Below the pieces are notes generated by a model. The model was not told the DNA's origin and made no database searches. It saw only the letters and a program-made list of their open reading frames with translations. Both the position numbers and the translations under genes were made by a program. From NCBI GenBank assembly GCA_008330645.1, contig VLTN01000054.1, positions 62,001-126,000 on the forward strand: a DNA stretch of 64,000 nt. Direction: 5' to 3'. The stretch is from Cafeteria roenbergensis (taxonomy: Eukaryota; Sar; Bigyra; Bicosoecida; Cafeteriaceae). Of the stretch, positions 48,479 to 58,038 are shown piece by piece. The stretch's first letter is position 1. Every line of letters starts with the position of its first letter.

Positions 48479-51187
48479 ATGAGGCGAGCAAGGCCTCCGC
48501 CGCGCTCGCCGAAGCGCCACAGTCGCGTCGGCGTGGCGCTCGTGTTCGGATCATCACTGCTTGTCGTCATAACGATGCTGCTCTCTGGCTGGATGGGTAT
48601 GGGGGTGCCGTCAGACTTCGCACTGCGCCTCTCCCGGGCATTTCGGAGCTCAGCTTGGGGTTTTGGTCGCAGCAAGGGCCAAGGTCGCCCCTCTGAGGCA
48701 CCCAGAGACCCCACCGCCGGGATTGACGCTGCCGTCGTCTTGGGAGCGGCTGCAGCGGGGCCCACTGAGCCGGTTTCGGTCCTGAGTCTTTGCGAGCCAG
48801 TGGCGGTGGCGCCACGCACTGGCCCATCCCAAGCTCTCCTGATCCTCGCAGCTTCGCCGCGCCGCTCTCACCCTCGAACTCTTCGCGTTGTTGCGACTGG
48901 GCTTGCTCTCGCGGCGGGTGCGGTTTCCGCCAAGGGCGGCGCAAGCGCGGCCTCTGAGGGCTCGGCGACGTCTCTCACACCTGACAGCTCTGCCGCGCAG
49001 GCAGATGCGAGGGAGGCGGTGGAGCAGCTCGCCCACCGGCTGCAGTGGAGGGCGCGGCGGCAGAACGGGGCGGTGGGCGGGCCCTGGACGCGATGGCTTC
49101 CGGTCACGGCCGCCAGGGGCTCCAGGCGGCCGCGCTCGACCAAGCCCGTCGGGCCAGCCGACCCAGCCGCTGCAGCAGGCGCGGCTGCCGCGAGGGCAAA
49201 ACAGCAGCAGGCGCGGGCAGGGCGCCGGGTCCGGGCCCCGGGCGCGACGTCGGACTCTACACCGGCGTTGGACAGTGCGCAGCGCGACGTGGCGCTGCTG
49301 GACATCACGCTGCCGGCCGTGAGGGTTGCGGGAGAGGGGGCGCAGCGGCGCCCGGCTGCCCCGCTGGCGGTAGCAGGGCCCGTGGTGTCGTGGCACCCAG
49401 ACGTGCAGCTGGAGCTGCGATTGCGCGCCGACGACGCTGCCGGCGGCGCCGCTCCAGCGCCCGCGTCAGGGCCGGGGCCTGCGTCAGGGCCGGGGCCTGC
49501 GTCAGGGCCGGGGCAGGGGCCGGGGCAGAGGCCGGGGCAGGGGCCGGGGCCAGGGACAGGGGCAGGGCTGACCGATGCACCTGCCAATGCACCCGCCGAC
49601 ACCGTGCGGCTCCGGCTCTGCTCCCGCATCGCCCGGGGCGGGCAGAGCCTCGGCGTGAGCTCCTGCGTCGTGGCCGACACCGGCTCTGCCGTGGAGGTCC
49701 CGGCGGCCGGGTCGGGCCCCGCGTGGGCGCCGACGGCAGCCCCAGACGGGGCCTCGCTGGACGGGCTGGACGCGGTGCGGGCCGCCGCGTGGGCTGCCTC
49801 CACAGCGCACGCCCACCTCTGGGACTGGGCCACAGTGGGCGGCTCCGCTGGAGTGGGCTCCCCTGCTCGGTGGCCTGCGGGCGACGGTCCCTCGGCCGGC
49901 GCAGCTTGGCCTGGCGTGGCGCGCGTGTCGGGCGCAACGGGGGGCGCTGGGCGGGACGGCGGCCCCGCAGACGGAGGCCGCGCGGTGGCGGCGGCCGGCA
50001 GCCGGGACGCGGTCGTCCGCCGCCTGTTTGCCGCAGCGCGGGTTGTGAGCGCGGTGGCCGGAGGAGAGGCGGGCGACGGCCCAGCGGCGGCCGAGGGCCT
50101 CGCCGCCCCCGCTGACCGGGCTGTGCCACCATCAAAGGCAGCAGCGGCGGCGTTGCGGGGCTGGGGCAGCCCCGCGCAAAGGACGGGCGGCGCGCAGCCA
50201 GCTGGCGGGAGGGCGACCGGATCGCCAGACCCAGCGCTGCCAGGCAGCGGGCGCTTGGCGCTGGCGACGAGCCAAGAGGCGCGGCTGCGCGCCGCAGGGC
50301 GGAACGCTTCGGCTGCCGCAAGACTCTCCGAGACGCACCGCGTGTCGCTGGCGGCGAGGCCGAAACGCGCCGCAGCGGCTGCTGGGGCCGGGCTGCGCCG
50401 AGTGCTGGCTGCGCCGTTCATGGCCGAGGCGCTGGGGGTGGCCTGCTCGCTGGTGCACGGCTGGCAGAGCGACTGGCTTGTGCTGGGCATGCCTGGGCAG
50501 TGGCTGGCGGATCGTGGCCACGCAGCGGCCGACGGCGGCAGCGGCAACGCCGGCGACGGCGCTGACGTGGACGGGCCGGCCTGGCGACCGGCTGCCCTCC
50601 AGTCCGCGGGCGAGGCAAGGCTCGCTGCCGCGGCTGCGCTGGTGAGGCGGTTGGAGCGGCAGCCCGATGTGATCGGGATGGCGTTGCCGATCTTAGCGGG
50701 AGCCACGGGCCCGGAGGGCGGCGGTGGGGCAGGCTCGACCTCGCGAGGCATGCGAGGCATGCGAGGTGGCGGCGAGAGAGGCATGCGTGGCGCGGGCGGG
50801 GCGGGGGCTGGAGCGTATGCTCTGTGCTTGGAGGCTCGGCGGTTGCTCGGTCGCGGCACTGGCGGGGGGACGGGGTGGCTGCCGACTTGGCTGGGAGGGG
50901 CGAGCCCGAAGGCCTCTGAAGCCGCCTCTGGCGGAGCATGGGCGCTGAGCGGCAGCAAGGTGGAGCGGGCAGGGGCCGTCGTTGAGCGCTGGGCGTGCTC
51001 GCCGGGGCTCCCGGACCACGCCGCGCGGGTGGGGGAGGCGCGTGTATCCTGGGCAAAGGCTGGACCGCGGAACGAACCCGAGGTCGTGGTCTTGCTCCAG
51101 GCCGGCCTGAGGCTGCACAAGGGCCGGACTGCCGCTGGCAGCCTCGAGGCTGGCGTGGCGTTGGCGGGACTGCCGGAGGCTGCGTGA
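48479..51187 (+). CDS. Large type II membrane orphan, low-complexity stem
   Basis: Single exon. The ATG at 48479 is preferred over an upstream one at 48407 because it gives a basic cytosolic leader (MRRARPPPRSPKRHSR) followed directly by a hydrophobic anchor (VGVALVFGSSLLVVITMLLS), the topology of Golgi glycosyltransferases. The product is 902 residues. Much of the rest is Ala/Gly/Pro-rich, including a repeated PASGPG run and a GMRG repeat. Short folded-looking segments occur late: GVACSLVHGWQSDWLVLGMP, LVRRLERQPDVIGMALPIL and RNEPEVVVLLQAGL. These could be from a divergent GT-A domain, but no DxD motif or family is recognised. Third-position G/C bias across the frame supports coding. Its 3' end faces a glycosyltransferase gene. 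Confidence 0.65.
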   Translation: MRRARPPPRSPKRHSRVGVALVFGSSLLVVITMLLSGWMGMGVPSDFALRLSRAFRSSAWGFGRSKGQGRPSEAPRDPTAGIDAAVVLGAAAAGPTEPVSVLSLCEPVAVAPRTGPSQALLILAASPRRSHPRTLRVVATGLALAAGAVSAKGGASAASEGSATSLTPDSSAAQADAREAVEQLAHRLQWRARRQNGAVGGPWTRWLPVTAARGSRRPRSTKPVGPADPAAAAGAAAARAKQQQARAGRRVRAPGATSDSTPALDSAQRDVALLDITLPAVRVAGEGAQRRPAAPLAVAGPVVSWHPDVQLELRLRADDAAGGAAPAPASGPGPASGPGPASGPGQGPGQRPGQGPGPGTGAGLTDAPANAPADTVRLRLCSRIARGGQSLGVSSCVVADTGSAVEVPAAGSGPAWAPTAAPDGASLDGLDAVRAAAWAASTAHAHLWDWATVGGSAGVGSPARWPAGDGPSAGAAWPGVARVSGATGGAGRDGGPADGGRAVAAAGSRDAVVRRLFAAARVVSAVAGGEAGDGPAAAEGLAAPADRAVPPSKAAAAALRGWGSPAQRTGGAQPAGGRATGSPDPALPGSGRLALATSQEARLRAAGRNASAAARLSETHRVSLAARPKRAAAAAGAGLRRVLAAPFMAEALGVACSLVHGWQSDWLVLGMPGQWLADRGHAAADGGSGNAGDGADVDGPAWRPAALQSAGEARLAAAAALVRRLERQPDVIGMALPILAGATGPEGGGGAGSTSRGMRGMRGGGERGMRGAGGAGAGAYALCLEARRLLGRGTGGGTGWLPTWLGGASPKASEAASGGAWALSGSKVERAGAVVERWACSPGLPDHAARVGEARVSWAKAGPRNEPEVVVLLQAGLRLHKGRTAAGSLEAGVALAGLPEAA
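49463..49565 (+). repeat. 18-bp and 12-bp GC-rich coding repeats
   Basis: About three 18-bp units starting gcgtcagggcc, passing into G-rich 12-bp units; codes Pro/Gly/Ala-Ser repeats in the membrane orphan. Runs of four G could form quadruplexes. Confidence 0.85.
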
Positions 51188-51394
51188 GGCCTGGCCCCAA
51201 GAGTGGGGTCGTGCGCGGACAACGTGCTGCTTCGCCACAAGCCGCAAAACAACCACAAACGTTGCGGCAAGCAACCGCCACGACCCCCCCTCACCCCCCC
51301 CCCCCCCCTTCACACATCGCATCGACAAGCAAGGCTTGAGTTCCCCAACCGCCGCAGTCAGGACTGGGCAACATCCGGCTCCTCGCGCGACGCC
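51188..51394. other. Convergent intergenic region with long C-tract
   Basis: Short spacer between two 3' ends; a run of C interrupted by T at about 51284-51308. Confidence 0.5.
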
Positions 51395-54127
51395 TCAGGC
51401 GTACGCGGCGCGCAGAAGAGGCTTCCAAACGTCATCGGAAAAGTTGTCCATCACCACACGCCTGGCGCGCTGGCCCACCCGGCGGCGAAAGTCGGGTCCG
51501 CCGCGGAGCGCAGTGTCCATCGCGAGAGCAACCCCTTCAAAGTCGCAGCCGCTCCAGGCGGGCAAGGATGCCACGACGTCGCCCTGCCCGGTCCCGCCTC
51601 GCGCCCCACGGGCCGGCGCCTGCGGCTCCGTGTAGTCCCTCATGCCCCCGGCCGCGCAGTGAACCACGGTTCGCCCCAGAGCCATGGCCTCCAGCGGGGC
51701 AAGCCCCAGTGTCTCGGTGATGGGGTTCAGGAACGGGGCAACAAACACGTCAGCTGCCCATACCATCAGAGGCGCTTCCGAGGGCGGCACGTACCCCTGC
51801 CACCGGACGAAGGGAGCGAGCTCCGGCAGAGCAGCAACGGCGCTCTGCACGGCTGCCGCCAGACCGGGGGACTTGGTCTGGGTGGCCATCACCAGCACCG
51901 GCAGCGTGGGCAGAGCGCCACGGCGAAGGAGCGCGAGCATGGCGCGGAGCGTGGCGCCAAGGCCCTTCACCCCGCTGAACCGGGCACTGAAGAGCAGGAC
52001 GGTCACCAGCCCGTCGTCCTGCAGCCGCCGCAGCGTCCTGGCGCCCGCGCCGGGAGGCGGCGCCCTGGAGGAGCACAGCGCGCCCCGCACCGCCCGCAGG
52101 GCCGCTGCGTCGACAGCCGCCGCCGCCGCGACGGCGTGGCCGGGATCGCACGCCACCGCTCGAGCTGCCGCCATCGCCGCCGCGGTGGTCACGGGGTGCC
52201 CTGCATTAGCGCAATCTGGCTCTGCCAACCCACCGGCCGTGGTGTTGCAGTGCCGGACGTTCTGCGGGTTCCATCGGCCGTGAACGTCGATTCCCGTGAC
52301 GACGAGCTGCGTCGACGTTCCCCGCGGCCCCGTGGCCACCCCTGGAGTCTGGAGAACATGCAGCGATGGCGGCTGCAGCGTTGTGAACGGGAACTGGCGC
52401 TCCAGCGACCCGGCAGAGCTGGCGAAGGCTGCGACAGCCCTGTCCGTTGCGGCGTCTCTCACTGCCCAGACGCCCTCCGCAAGCGCCCCCCCTAGTGCGA
52501 GCGGCTCCGGCCGCTCGCCGGCTCCGGCCGCTCCGGCGGCAGCGGCGACAGCGGCGGCGTCGGGGCTTCCGCCCGTCCCCGCAGCGCCGGCGGCAGCGGC
52601 GTCCGCCACCCACTCGCCGAACCCCGCCGCGTCCGCTGCTCGCTGCTGCAGCAGGCGGCCTGCCTCCTGGCGCGAGAGGTATCGCGGGTCGAGCAGAGGC
52701 CACGCCCCCAGGGCCAACACGCGCGCGGACGCCGGTGCCACAAGCCTCACCAAGTGCGCGACTGCCGTTGCGGGTCCCGGCATGGCGAACCCGTTGGCCT
52801 GCACGAAGACGTCGACGCCAAGGAGGAAGCGCGCGAGGGGCGACACGGCGTGCCAAGCGCGGGCGGCGGCGGCCGCTGGGAGGCGCCTCAGGGCGCCAGA
52901 GAGCGCCGCCATGTCGCGCCCGCTGGCCTCGGAGGGCTGCTTGTGGCCAGCGCCGGAGGGCGAGGCTGGCGCCTCCGGCAGCAGGACGTTGGCCAGCAGC
53001 CGAGCAGTCTCGGCATCGTCTGCCCCGGCGGAGGAGCCCCCAGCGGCGGCGGCAGCGGTAGCGGCAGCGGCAGCGGCAGCGGCCTCGTCCCCGTCCCCGC
53101 TCCCGCTCGCGTGTCCCGCCTGCACGCGCGAGCCCGCTCGCGGGAAGCGAATGCAGCCCGAGACGAAGCGAGCGCCTGCCCGCACCGCCTCCACCACCTC
53201 CACGGGGGCGCCGGCCGACTCCAGAGCGAGCAGCGCGTCGGAGCCGGGCCCGATTCCCAGCATGACCGCGCCATCGTCGCCTTCGGCGCCATCGCCGCCG
53301 CTGCCGGGCACGCCGTCCGGGTGGAAGGCCGCGTCTGCCTCCGCAGCCGGCGGCAGCAGTACCGGCCGAAGCAGCCGTGTCCACGCCCTGCCCTCGTGCC
53401 CGGCGAGACACCTTCCCTCCATGTAGTCAACATGAAACCGCCTGCCATCGCCCCGGTCGGCCGCGAGGGCCTCAATCTGCCACACCAGCATCCTCTTCAT
53501 GCCGTCGTACCCGCCCAGCCCGCCCAGCACGACCACTCGCCGCGGCGGCACAGCACCCGAAGCCAGCGGCGCGCCCGTCGCTGCATTCCTGCCCGTCGGC
53601 GCAGCGGCTGCAGCGGCCCCGGCTGCAGCCGCCGCAGCGCGAACAGCCAGCTGGGGCAGCAGGGCGTCAGCGGACGACGGGCGCAGCGAAGACGGGGCGA
53701 CCCAGCACGCAGAGACCCCTGGCGTGAGCCGTGCAGGGCCGCTGGCGCTGCCCGGGAGCCGCCTGCGACTGAGCCAGGCCTCGACGCAGCCCATGTCCGG
53801 AGTTTGTGCCCGCAGCGAAAAGTTGAGCGCGCCTGAGGACAGGCCAGCCGCCCCACCGTCCGGCGCATTTTCGAGAGGGCGCACCCGCACAACGACGCCG
53901 GGAGGCAGCGTCCCAGCCGCGAGCGAGTGCTGCGCTGGCCAAGCGTCCCCAACTTGCGCGACAAGCGACACCCCGACCCACGCCTGCCTCTCCACAGCCT
54001 GGAGCGGCGACGGGGACCGCACGAGCAGCGCGAGGCCCGCGCCCTCGTGCTCCAGAACGATGCGCGCCCGCGCACCGCGCCGTGTCGATGCGGCCAGAAC
54101 GGCCGCCAGCGCCAGAGCCCGGAGCAT
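51395..54127 (-). CDS. GT4-like glycosyltransferase with signal peptide
   Basis: Single exon of 910 residues. The ATG at 54127 gives a signal peptide (MLRALALAAVLAASTRRGA). The N-terminal third is a beta-rich region of unknown family. At about residue 200 a GT-B-like Rossmann start appears (RRVVVLGGLGGYDGMKRML). The C-terminal part is a GT-B nucleotide-sugar domain: LLFSARFSGVKGLGATLRAM, WQGYVPPSEAPLMVWAADVF, VAPFLNPITETLGLAPLEAM (the E-x7-E-type motif), GRTVVHCAAGGMRDY. This order is the one seen in glycosyltransferase family 4. Poly-Ala inserts lie in the middle. Probably an ER/Golgi enzyme; donor and acceptor are unknown. Only 207 bp separate it from the membrane orphan it faces. Confidence 0.8.
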   Translation of the reverse strand: MLRALALAAVLAASTRRGARARIVLEHEGAGLALLVRSPSPLQAVERQAWVGVSLVAQVGDAWPAQHSLAAGTLPPGVVVRVRPLENAPDGGAAGLSSGALNFSLRAQTPDMGCVEAWLSRRRLPGSASGPARLTPGVSACWVAPSSLRPSSADALLPQLAVRAAAAAAGAAAAAAPTGRNAATGAPLASGAVPPRRVVVLGGLGGYDGMKRMLVWQIEALAADRGDGRRFHVDYMEGRCLAGHEGRAWTRLLRPVLLPPAAEADAAFHPDGVPGSGGDGAEGDDGAVMLGIGPGSDALLALESAGAPVEVVEAVRAGARFVSGCIRFPRAGSRVQAGHASGSGDGDEAAAAAAAATAAAAAGGSSAGADDAETARLLANVLLPEAPASPSGAGHKQPSEASGRDMAALSGALRRLPAAAAARAWHAVSPLARFLLGVDVFVQANGFAMPGPATAVAHLVRLVAPASARVLALGAWPLLDPRYLSRQEAGRLLQQRAADAAGFGEWVADAAAAGAAGTGGSPDAAAVAAAAGAAGAGERPEPLALGGALAEGVWAVRDAATDRAVAAFASSAGSLERQFPFTTLQPPSLHVLQTPGVATGPRGTSTQLVVTGIDVHGRWNPQNVRHCNTTAGGLAEPDCANAGHPVTTAAAMAAARAVACDPGHAVAAAAAVDAAALRAVRGALCSSRAPPPGAGARTLRRLQDDGLVTVLLFSARFSGVKGLGATLRAMLALLRRGALPTLPVLVMATQTKSPGLAAAVQSAVAALPELAPFVRWQGYVPPSEAPLMVWAADVFVAPFLNPITETLGLAPLEAMALGRTVVHCAAGGMRDYTEPQAPARGARGGTGQGDVVASLPAWSGCDFEGVALAMDTALRGGPDFRRRVGQRARRVVMDNFSDDVWKPLLRAAYA
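53041..53088. repeat. GGCAGC/AGCGGC hexamer tract
   Basis: Imperfect GC-rich triplet/hexamer array coding poly-Ala in the glycosyltransferase (minus strand). Confidence 0.75.
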
Positions 54128-54357
54128 GGCGACCGAGCTGCGTCCCGAGCCGCCAGGAGCCCACAGGCGCAGCCAAAGCGCAAGGCACAGGCCCAGCGCC
54201 ACCTGCGCGCCGCCCCGCAAGCTGTGGCCCGCGCTCCAAGCTTGCGGGGAGGCGGCCTGCCGCTTGCCAGAGGCGACCAGAGCCTGGCCGACAGAGCTGC
54301 CGCTCGAGCTCGGCCGCGGCCAACCGCCGGCCCACTTGCACCACAGCGACCGCCAGC
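54128..54357. promoter_or_regulatory. Divergent promoter, glycosyltransferase (-) / aspartate aminotransferase (+)
   Basis: 230 bp between start codons. No specific element recognised. Confidence 0.45.
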
Positions 54358-56127
54358 ATGGCTGCAGCCGTGACCGCAACCCGCACCGTCGCCACACGCC
54401 GCGCCGTCGGCCAGGCAATGCACGCGGCCGGGTCCACCGCCCGCGCGTTCGGAGCCTTCTCGGACATCCCCCTGGGCGCCGCTGACCCCATTCTCGGCCT
54501 GAACGAGGCCTTCAAGCAGGTGAGAGCCGGCCCCGGCTGTCGCGCCCCCCGGCGCGCATGGATGGTCCTGCGCGCCGGAAAGGCGGCTCGCGCCGGGCTG
54601 CGCCGCGTTCCTTTGTGCGGCAGGGGTGGAGCCGCGGCCGGGCCGAGGTGCGCTGCGGCGGCGACACCCGCCAACTCATCGCGCTGTTCCTCGGAGAGAC
54701 TTACCCTCTTGTCGCCGTCTGCTTGCCGCAGAGTACCTCGCCGGAGAAGGTCAACGTTGGCGTGGGGGCCTACCGCGACGAGGAGGGCAAGGTGAGGCCG
54801 GCAGTCGCGTGCTGCCCTGAAGCGGCCTTGGCCGGGCTAACCGGTCGCGAGCTTTTGGGCCATCCGATTGGCTCGCCGCTGTTGCCGCTTCCAACTCCGC
54901 CGCTGAAGCCGCTGCGCCATCCTCCCCCTCTCGGATCCCTCGCCCCCCCCACTTCCGATTGCATGTGCCCTCCTGCACCGCCGCTGTTGTCGCTGCTGCC
55001 ACTGCTGCTGTCGCTGTCGCTGCTGCTGCGTTGGCCGCTCCGCGCAGCCGCACAAGCTCGACTGCGTGCGCGAGGCCCAGCGCCGCATTCTGGAGCGCGA
55101 TCTGGACCTCGAGTACACCGGCATCGCCGGCATCCCCGAGTTCGTGTCCCATGCGATCGCCTTTGCCTATGGCAACGACTCCCCCGTGCTGCGCGAGGAT
55201 CGCGTGGCCGCCGTGCAGTCGCTCTCCGGAACGGGCGCCCTCCGAGTGGCGTCCGAGTTCATCGCTCGCTTCCGCGGCGCGGGCACCCCCATTTACGTCC
55301 CCAACAAGACCTGGGGGAACCACATTCCCATCGCCGAGAACGCCGGGCTGAGCGTGAAGCGCTACCGCTACTACAGCGAGGGAACCTGCGGCCTCGACTT
55401 CGAGGGCCTCGTTGAGGACTTGCGAGCAATGCCCGAGCAATCCGTCGTTCTCCTCCACGCCTGCGCCCACAACCCCACCGGCGTCGACCCGACCGAGGAG
55501 CAGTGGGACCAAGTGCTGGCTGTGGTCCAGGAGCGCGACCACACCGTGCTCTTCGATTCGGCCTACCAAGGCTTCGCTTCGGGCGACGCCGACGCCGACG
55601 CGTTCGCGATCCGCCTCTTCGCCGCAGCCGGTGTGGACATGCTTCTGTGCCAGAGCTTCGCAAAGAACTTCGGTCTCTACGGAGAGCGCGTTGGTGCGCT
55701 CAGCGTGGTGTGCCAGAGCCCGGAGGAGGTGGAGCACGTCCTCTCCCAGCTCAAGCTCGTCATTCGCCCCATGTACAGCAGTCCGCCCATCAGCGGGGCT
55801 CGCATCGTCACGGAGGTTCTTGGCGACGCGGCCCTCCGCGCCAAGTGGTACGCCGAGTGCAAGGGCATGGCGACTCGCATCTCAGCCGCCCGCGTGCGGC
55901 TGCGGGAGGAGGTGGAGCGCCTCGGCACCGACCGCGACTGGAGCCACATCACGTCTCAGATCGGCATGTTCTGCTTCACTGGCCTCACTCCCGAGCAGTG
56001 CGATCGCATGGTGTCCGACCACGCTGTGTTTATGACGCGCGACGGACGCATCTCCATGGCAGGCGTCACGCAGGCCAACGCGCCCCGCATTGCGGCTGCG
56101 CTCCATGACGTCACTTGCCGCGCGTAG
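54358..56127 (+). CDS. GOT2: Aspartate aminotransferase, mitochondrial type
   Basis: PLP enzyme interconverting aspartate and oxaloacetate with 2-oxoglutarate/glutamate; part of the malate-aspartate shuttle. Exons 54358-54519, 54732-54791 and 55048-56127, all phase 0; donors GTGAGA and GTGAGG. The product is 433 residues, the usual length. The first about 32 residues are Arg/Ala/Thr-rich without acids, a mitochondrial presequence. Family blocks: DPILGLNEAFK, KVNVGVGAYRDEEGK, LSGTGALRVASEF, KTWGNHIPIAENAG, LLHACAHNPTGVDPT, FDSAYQGFASGD, CQSFAKNFGLYGERVG (PLP lysine at about 279), RPMYSSPPISGARI and QIGMFCFTGLTPEQ. All key residues are present. Exon 2 is only 60 nt. No oddities in the fold. Confidence 0.97.
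54981..55030. repeat. CTG/TGC triplet-rich tract in intron
   Basis: Imperfect CTG-type triplets in intron 2 of the aminotransferase gene, just before the acceptor. Confidence 0.75.
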
Positions 56128-56482
56128 ACCATCGTTCGGCATCTCGCCGCCGTTTGCTAATGGCTTGGCTCCGTGGTTTTTGCGTGGGTGTGCATTTATT
56201 TGCTTCTTCAAGTCAAATGTCGCGTGTTGGTCCGGCGTGCCGCAACTGCCAAGCCCCGAGTACCGACGGCGGTCAAGCGCCTGTGTGCATGCGTGATGAG
56301 TGTTGATGCAGCGGCAGCGGGCGAAAGGCTCTCCTCAGCGCCAGTTTGCAAGCCGTGGGGGGAGTAGCAGGAAGCAGCATCCCAGAACGGGCACTCACTC
56401 GCTCTCCCGCAGCGGCCGCAAAGCAGCGGGGCGGGGCGCCGCAGAGGCCACAGGCTCTACGGCGCGGGAAGCACGAGGCAGC
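56128..56482. other. Convergent intergenic region, 355 bp
   Basis: Lies between the 3' ends of the aminotransferase (+) and RPL5 (-). No gene or repeat seen. Confidence 0.5.
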
Positions 56483-57871
56483 TCACTCCTCGTCGGACTC
56501 CTCGCCCTCATCGGACTCCTCACCGTCGGCCATGGCGGCGCGCACCTTCTCGATGCGGTAGGCCTTCTTCTGCTGGATGCGGTTCTTGCGCTCCTTGAGG
56601 TTGCGGCGCGAGGCCTTGCGGAACTTCTTGGAGGCCTCGATGGCGGCAGCAGACACGGTCTTCTTGGGGGCGTCGGACGGGTCGGCGCGGATGGTGGCGT
56701 GCACCTTGGCGAGGACGTCCTCGTAGGTGTCGGCGGTCACACCGGCGGCGATGTACTTGGCGAAGAGCTTGGCGAAGGCCTCAGCATCCTCCTCGGCGAC
56801 GGCGCTCATGTACTCGGCAACGTGGCCGCCCATGATCAGCTTCTTGTGGAAGTCGGCGTCGAGCTTGCCGGTCTCGCGGTCGTAGCCGGGGAAACGCTTG
56901 GGGGACTGGGGCACGAAGAGGCCGCCGTCCGAGGCGCCCTTGAGGGCACCGAAGATGCGGGAGCCGGTGGTGGTGGGCTTCAGGCCAACGTCAAGAAGGC
57001 ACTTGAACGGGCGGCGGGCCTCGTCCTCCTCGGGCACGTACACGTCGCCGGTCGGGGTCTCGGTGCCCTTGTACAGGTCAGCGAGGCCGAGCTTGGCGAG
57101 CACGCGGCGGGCGCACAGGAGGCCGGTGCAGTAGGCGGCGGCGTAGTTCTTCAGGCCGACGCTGAGGCCGTAGCGGCCGAGTTCGCGGGACGAAGCCTGG
57201 GCGATCACCTCGTCGTGGTCCATGCGGGCGCGCACGATCTGGCAGAGGACGAACTTGTTGGAGAAGCGCACGACCAGGCGGTGCTTGGGCTGGGCATACT
57301 TGTTCTTAGCCTGGACCACAAGGCGCTGGCGCTGGTAGTAGTCGGTCTTGCCGGCTGCGAGGGGGGGGGGAGGGGGCAGGTGTCGCGCGGAGACAGGGGG
57401 GTGAAGGCCGAAGGGCGAAATCGTCGCGGGCCGCAAAACTCAAGCCGTTGCCTGTCCCAAGGGACGAGCAAGGCCCACGAAGCGCGCGGAGGCTGCGGCG
57501 CGAGCGCCAATCACGCCTGGAGCGTCGCGGGGCGAGCCGCTGGGCCGGCCCGGAGCTGGACCAGAGGCGAACAGGGCGAGGAGAGCAGCGCTCGCCCAAA
57601 CTCACCACGGCGGCGCGCGAACTTGACCTGGAAGCGCTTGAAGTAGGCCTTGTTCTTCACGACCTTGACGAAAGGCTGCGATGACGGGCAGATTCAGGAC
57701 GGCGCAATGCGGAGGCGGGCCATGGAGGGCGGGGCGGCGCGAGCAGGAGAGCCAAAACGACGGGAGCCCGCTCGCGGCAGCTCGGCCCGGCCAGTCCATC
57801 GCCGCGCGCCACGGCAGCAGCCACTCTGCGCGCTCTGGGTCCACACGCGACTGCCCAGCCCCCCTCACCAT
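56483..57871 (-). CDS. RPL5: 60S ribosomal protein L5 (uL18)
   Basis: Binds 5S rRNA in the large subunit. Exons 57869-57871 (only the ATG is coding), 57606-57675 and 56483-57354; donors GTGAGG and GTGAGT. The first intron follows the start codon directly (ACTATG then GTGAGG), and exon 2 begins PFVKVVKNKAYFKRFQVKF, so together they give MPFVKVVKNKAYFKR, the canonical L5 N-terminus. The rest matches: KTDYYQRQRLVVQ, GLKNYAAAYCTGLLCARRVL, LDVGLKPTTTGSRIFGALKG, SDGGLFVPQSPKRFPGYD, IMGGHVAEYM. The 314-residue product ends in a basic helix and an acidic SDEGEESDEE tail instead of the animal C-terminus. Intron 2 begins with GTGAGT and ends in a long pyrimidine run on the coding strand. Confidence 0.95.
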
Positions 57872-58038
57872 AGTGACCCGAACCGCCCTGGGTTGAGGAG
57901 AGTGCGCGGGGAGCGGGGACTGAGCCCGCGAAGCCGACGCTCGCCGGCCCTTGACGGCAGGACGTGAGCAACGCGCCTGCCGGCTCTGCCCTGGGCTGCG
58001 GCTCTGCCAAAACAGGTGATTTGGTCCCGCACAGCGCT
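57872..58038. promoter_or_regulatory. Divergent promoter, RPL5 (-) / CDK10-like kinase (+)
   Basis: 167 bp between the start codons; must include both 5' UTRs. No motif recognised. Confidence 0.5.

Noticed and set aside
48868-51294. 808-codon open frame antisense to the type II membrane orphan
   Set aside because: The plus frame has an anchor with basic leader and better third-position bias; however, as both are low complexity, the choice is less certain than elsewhere.
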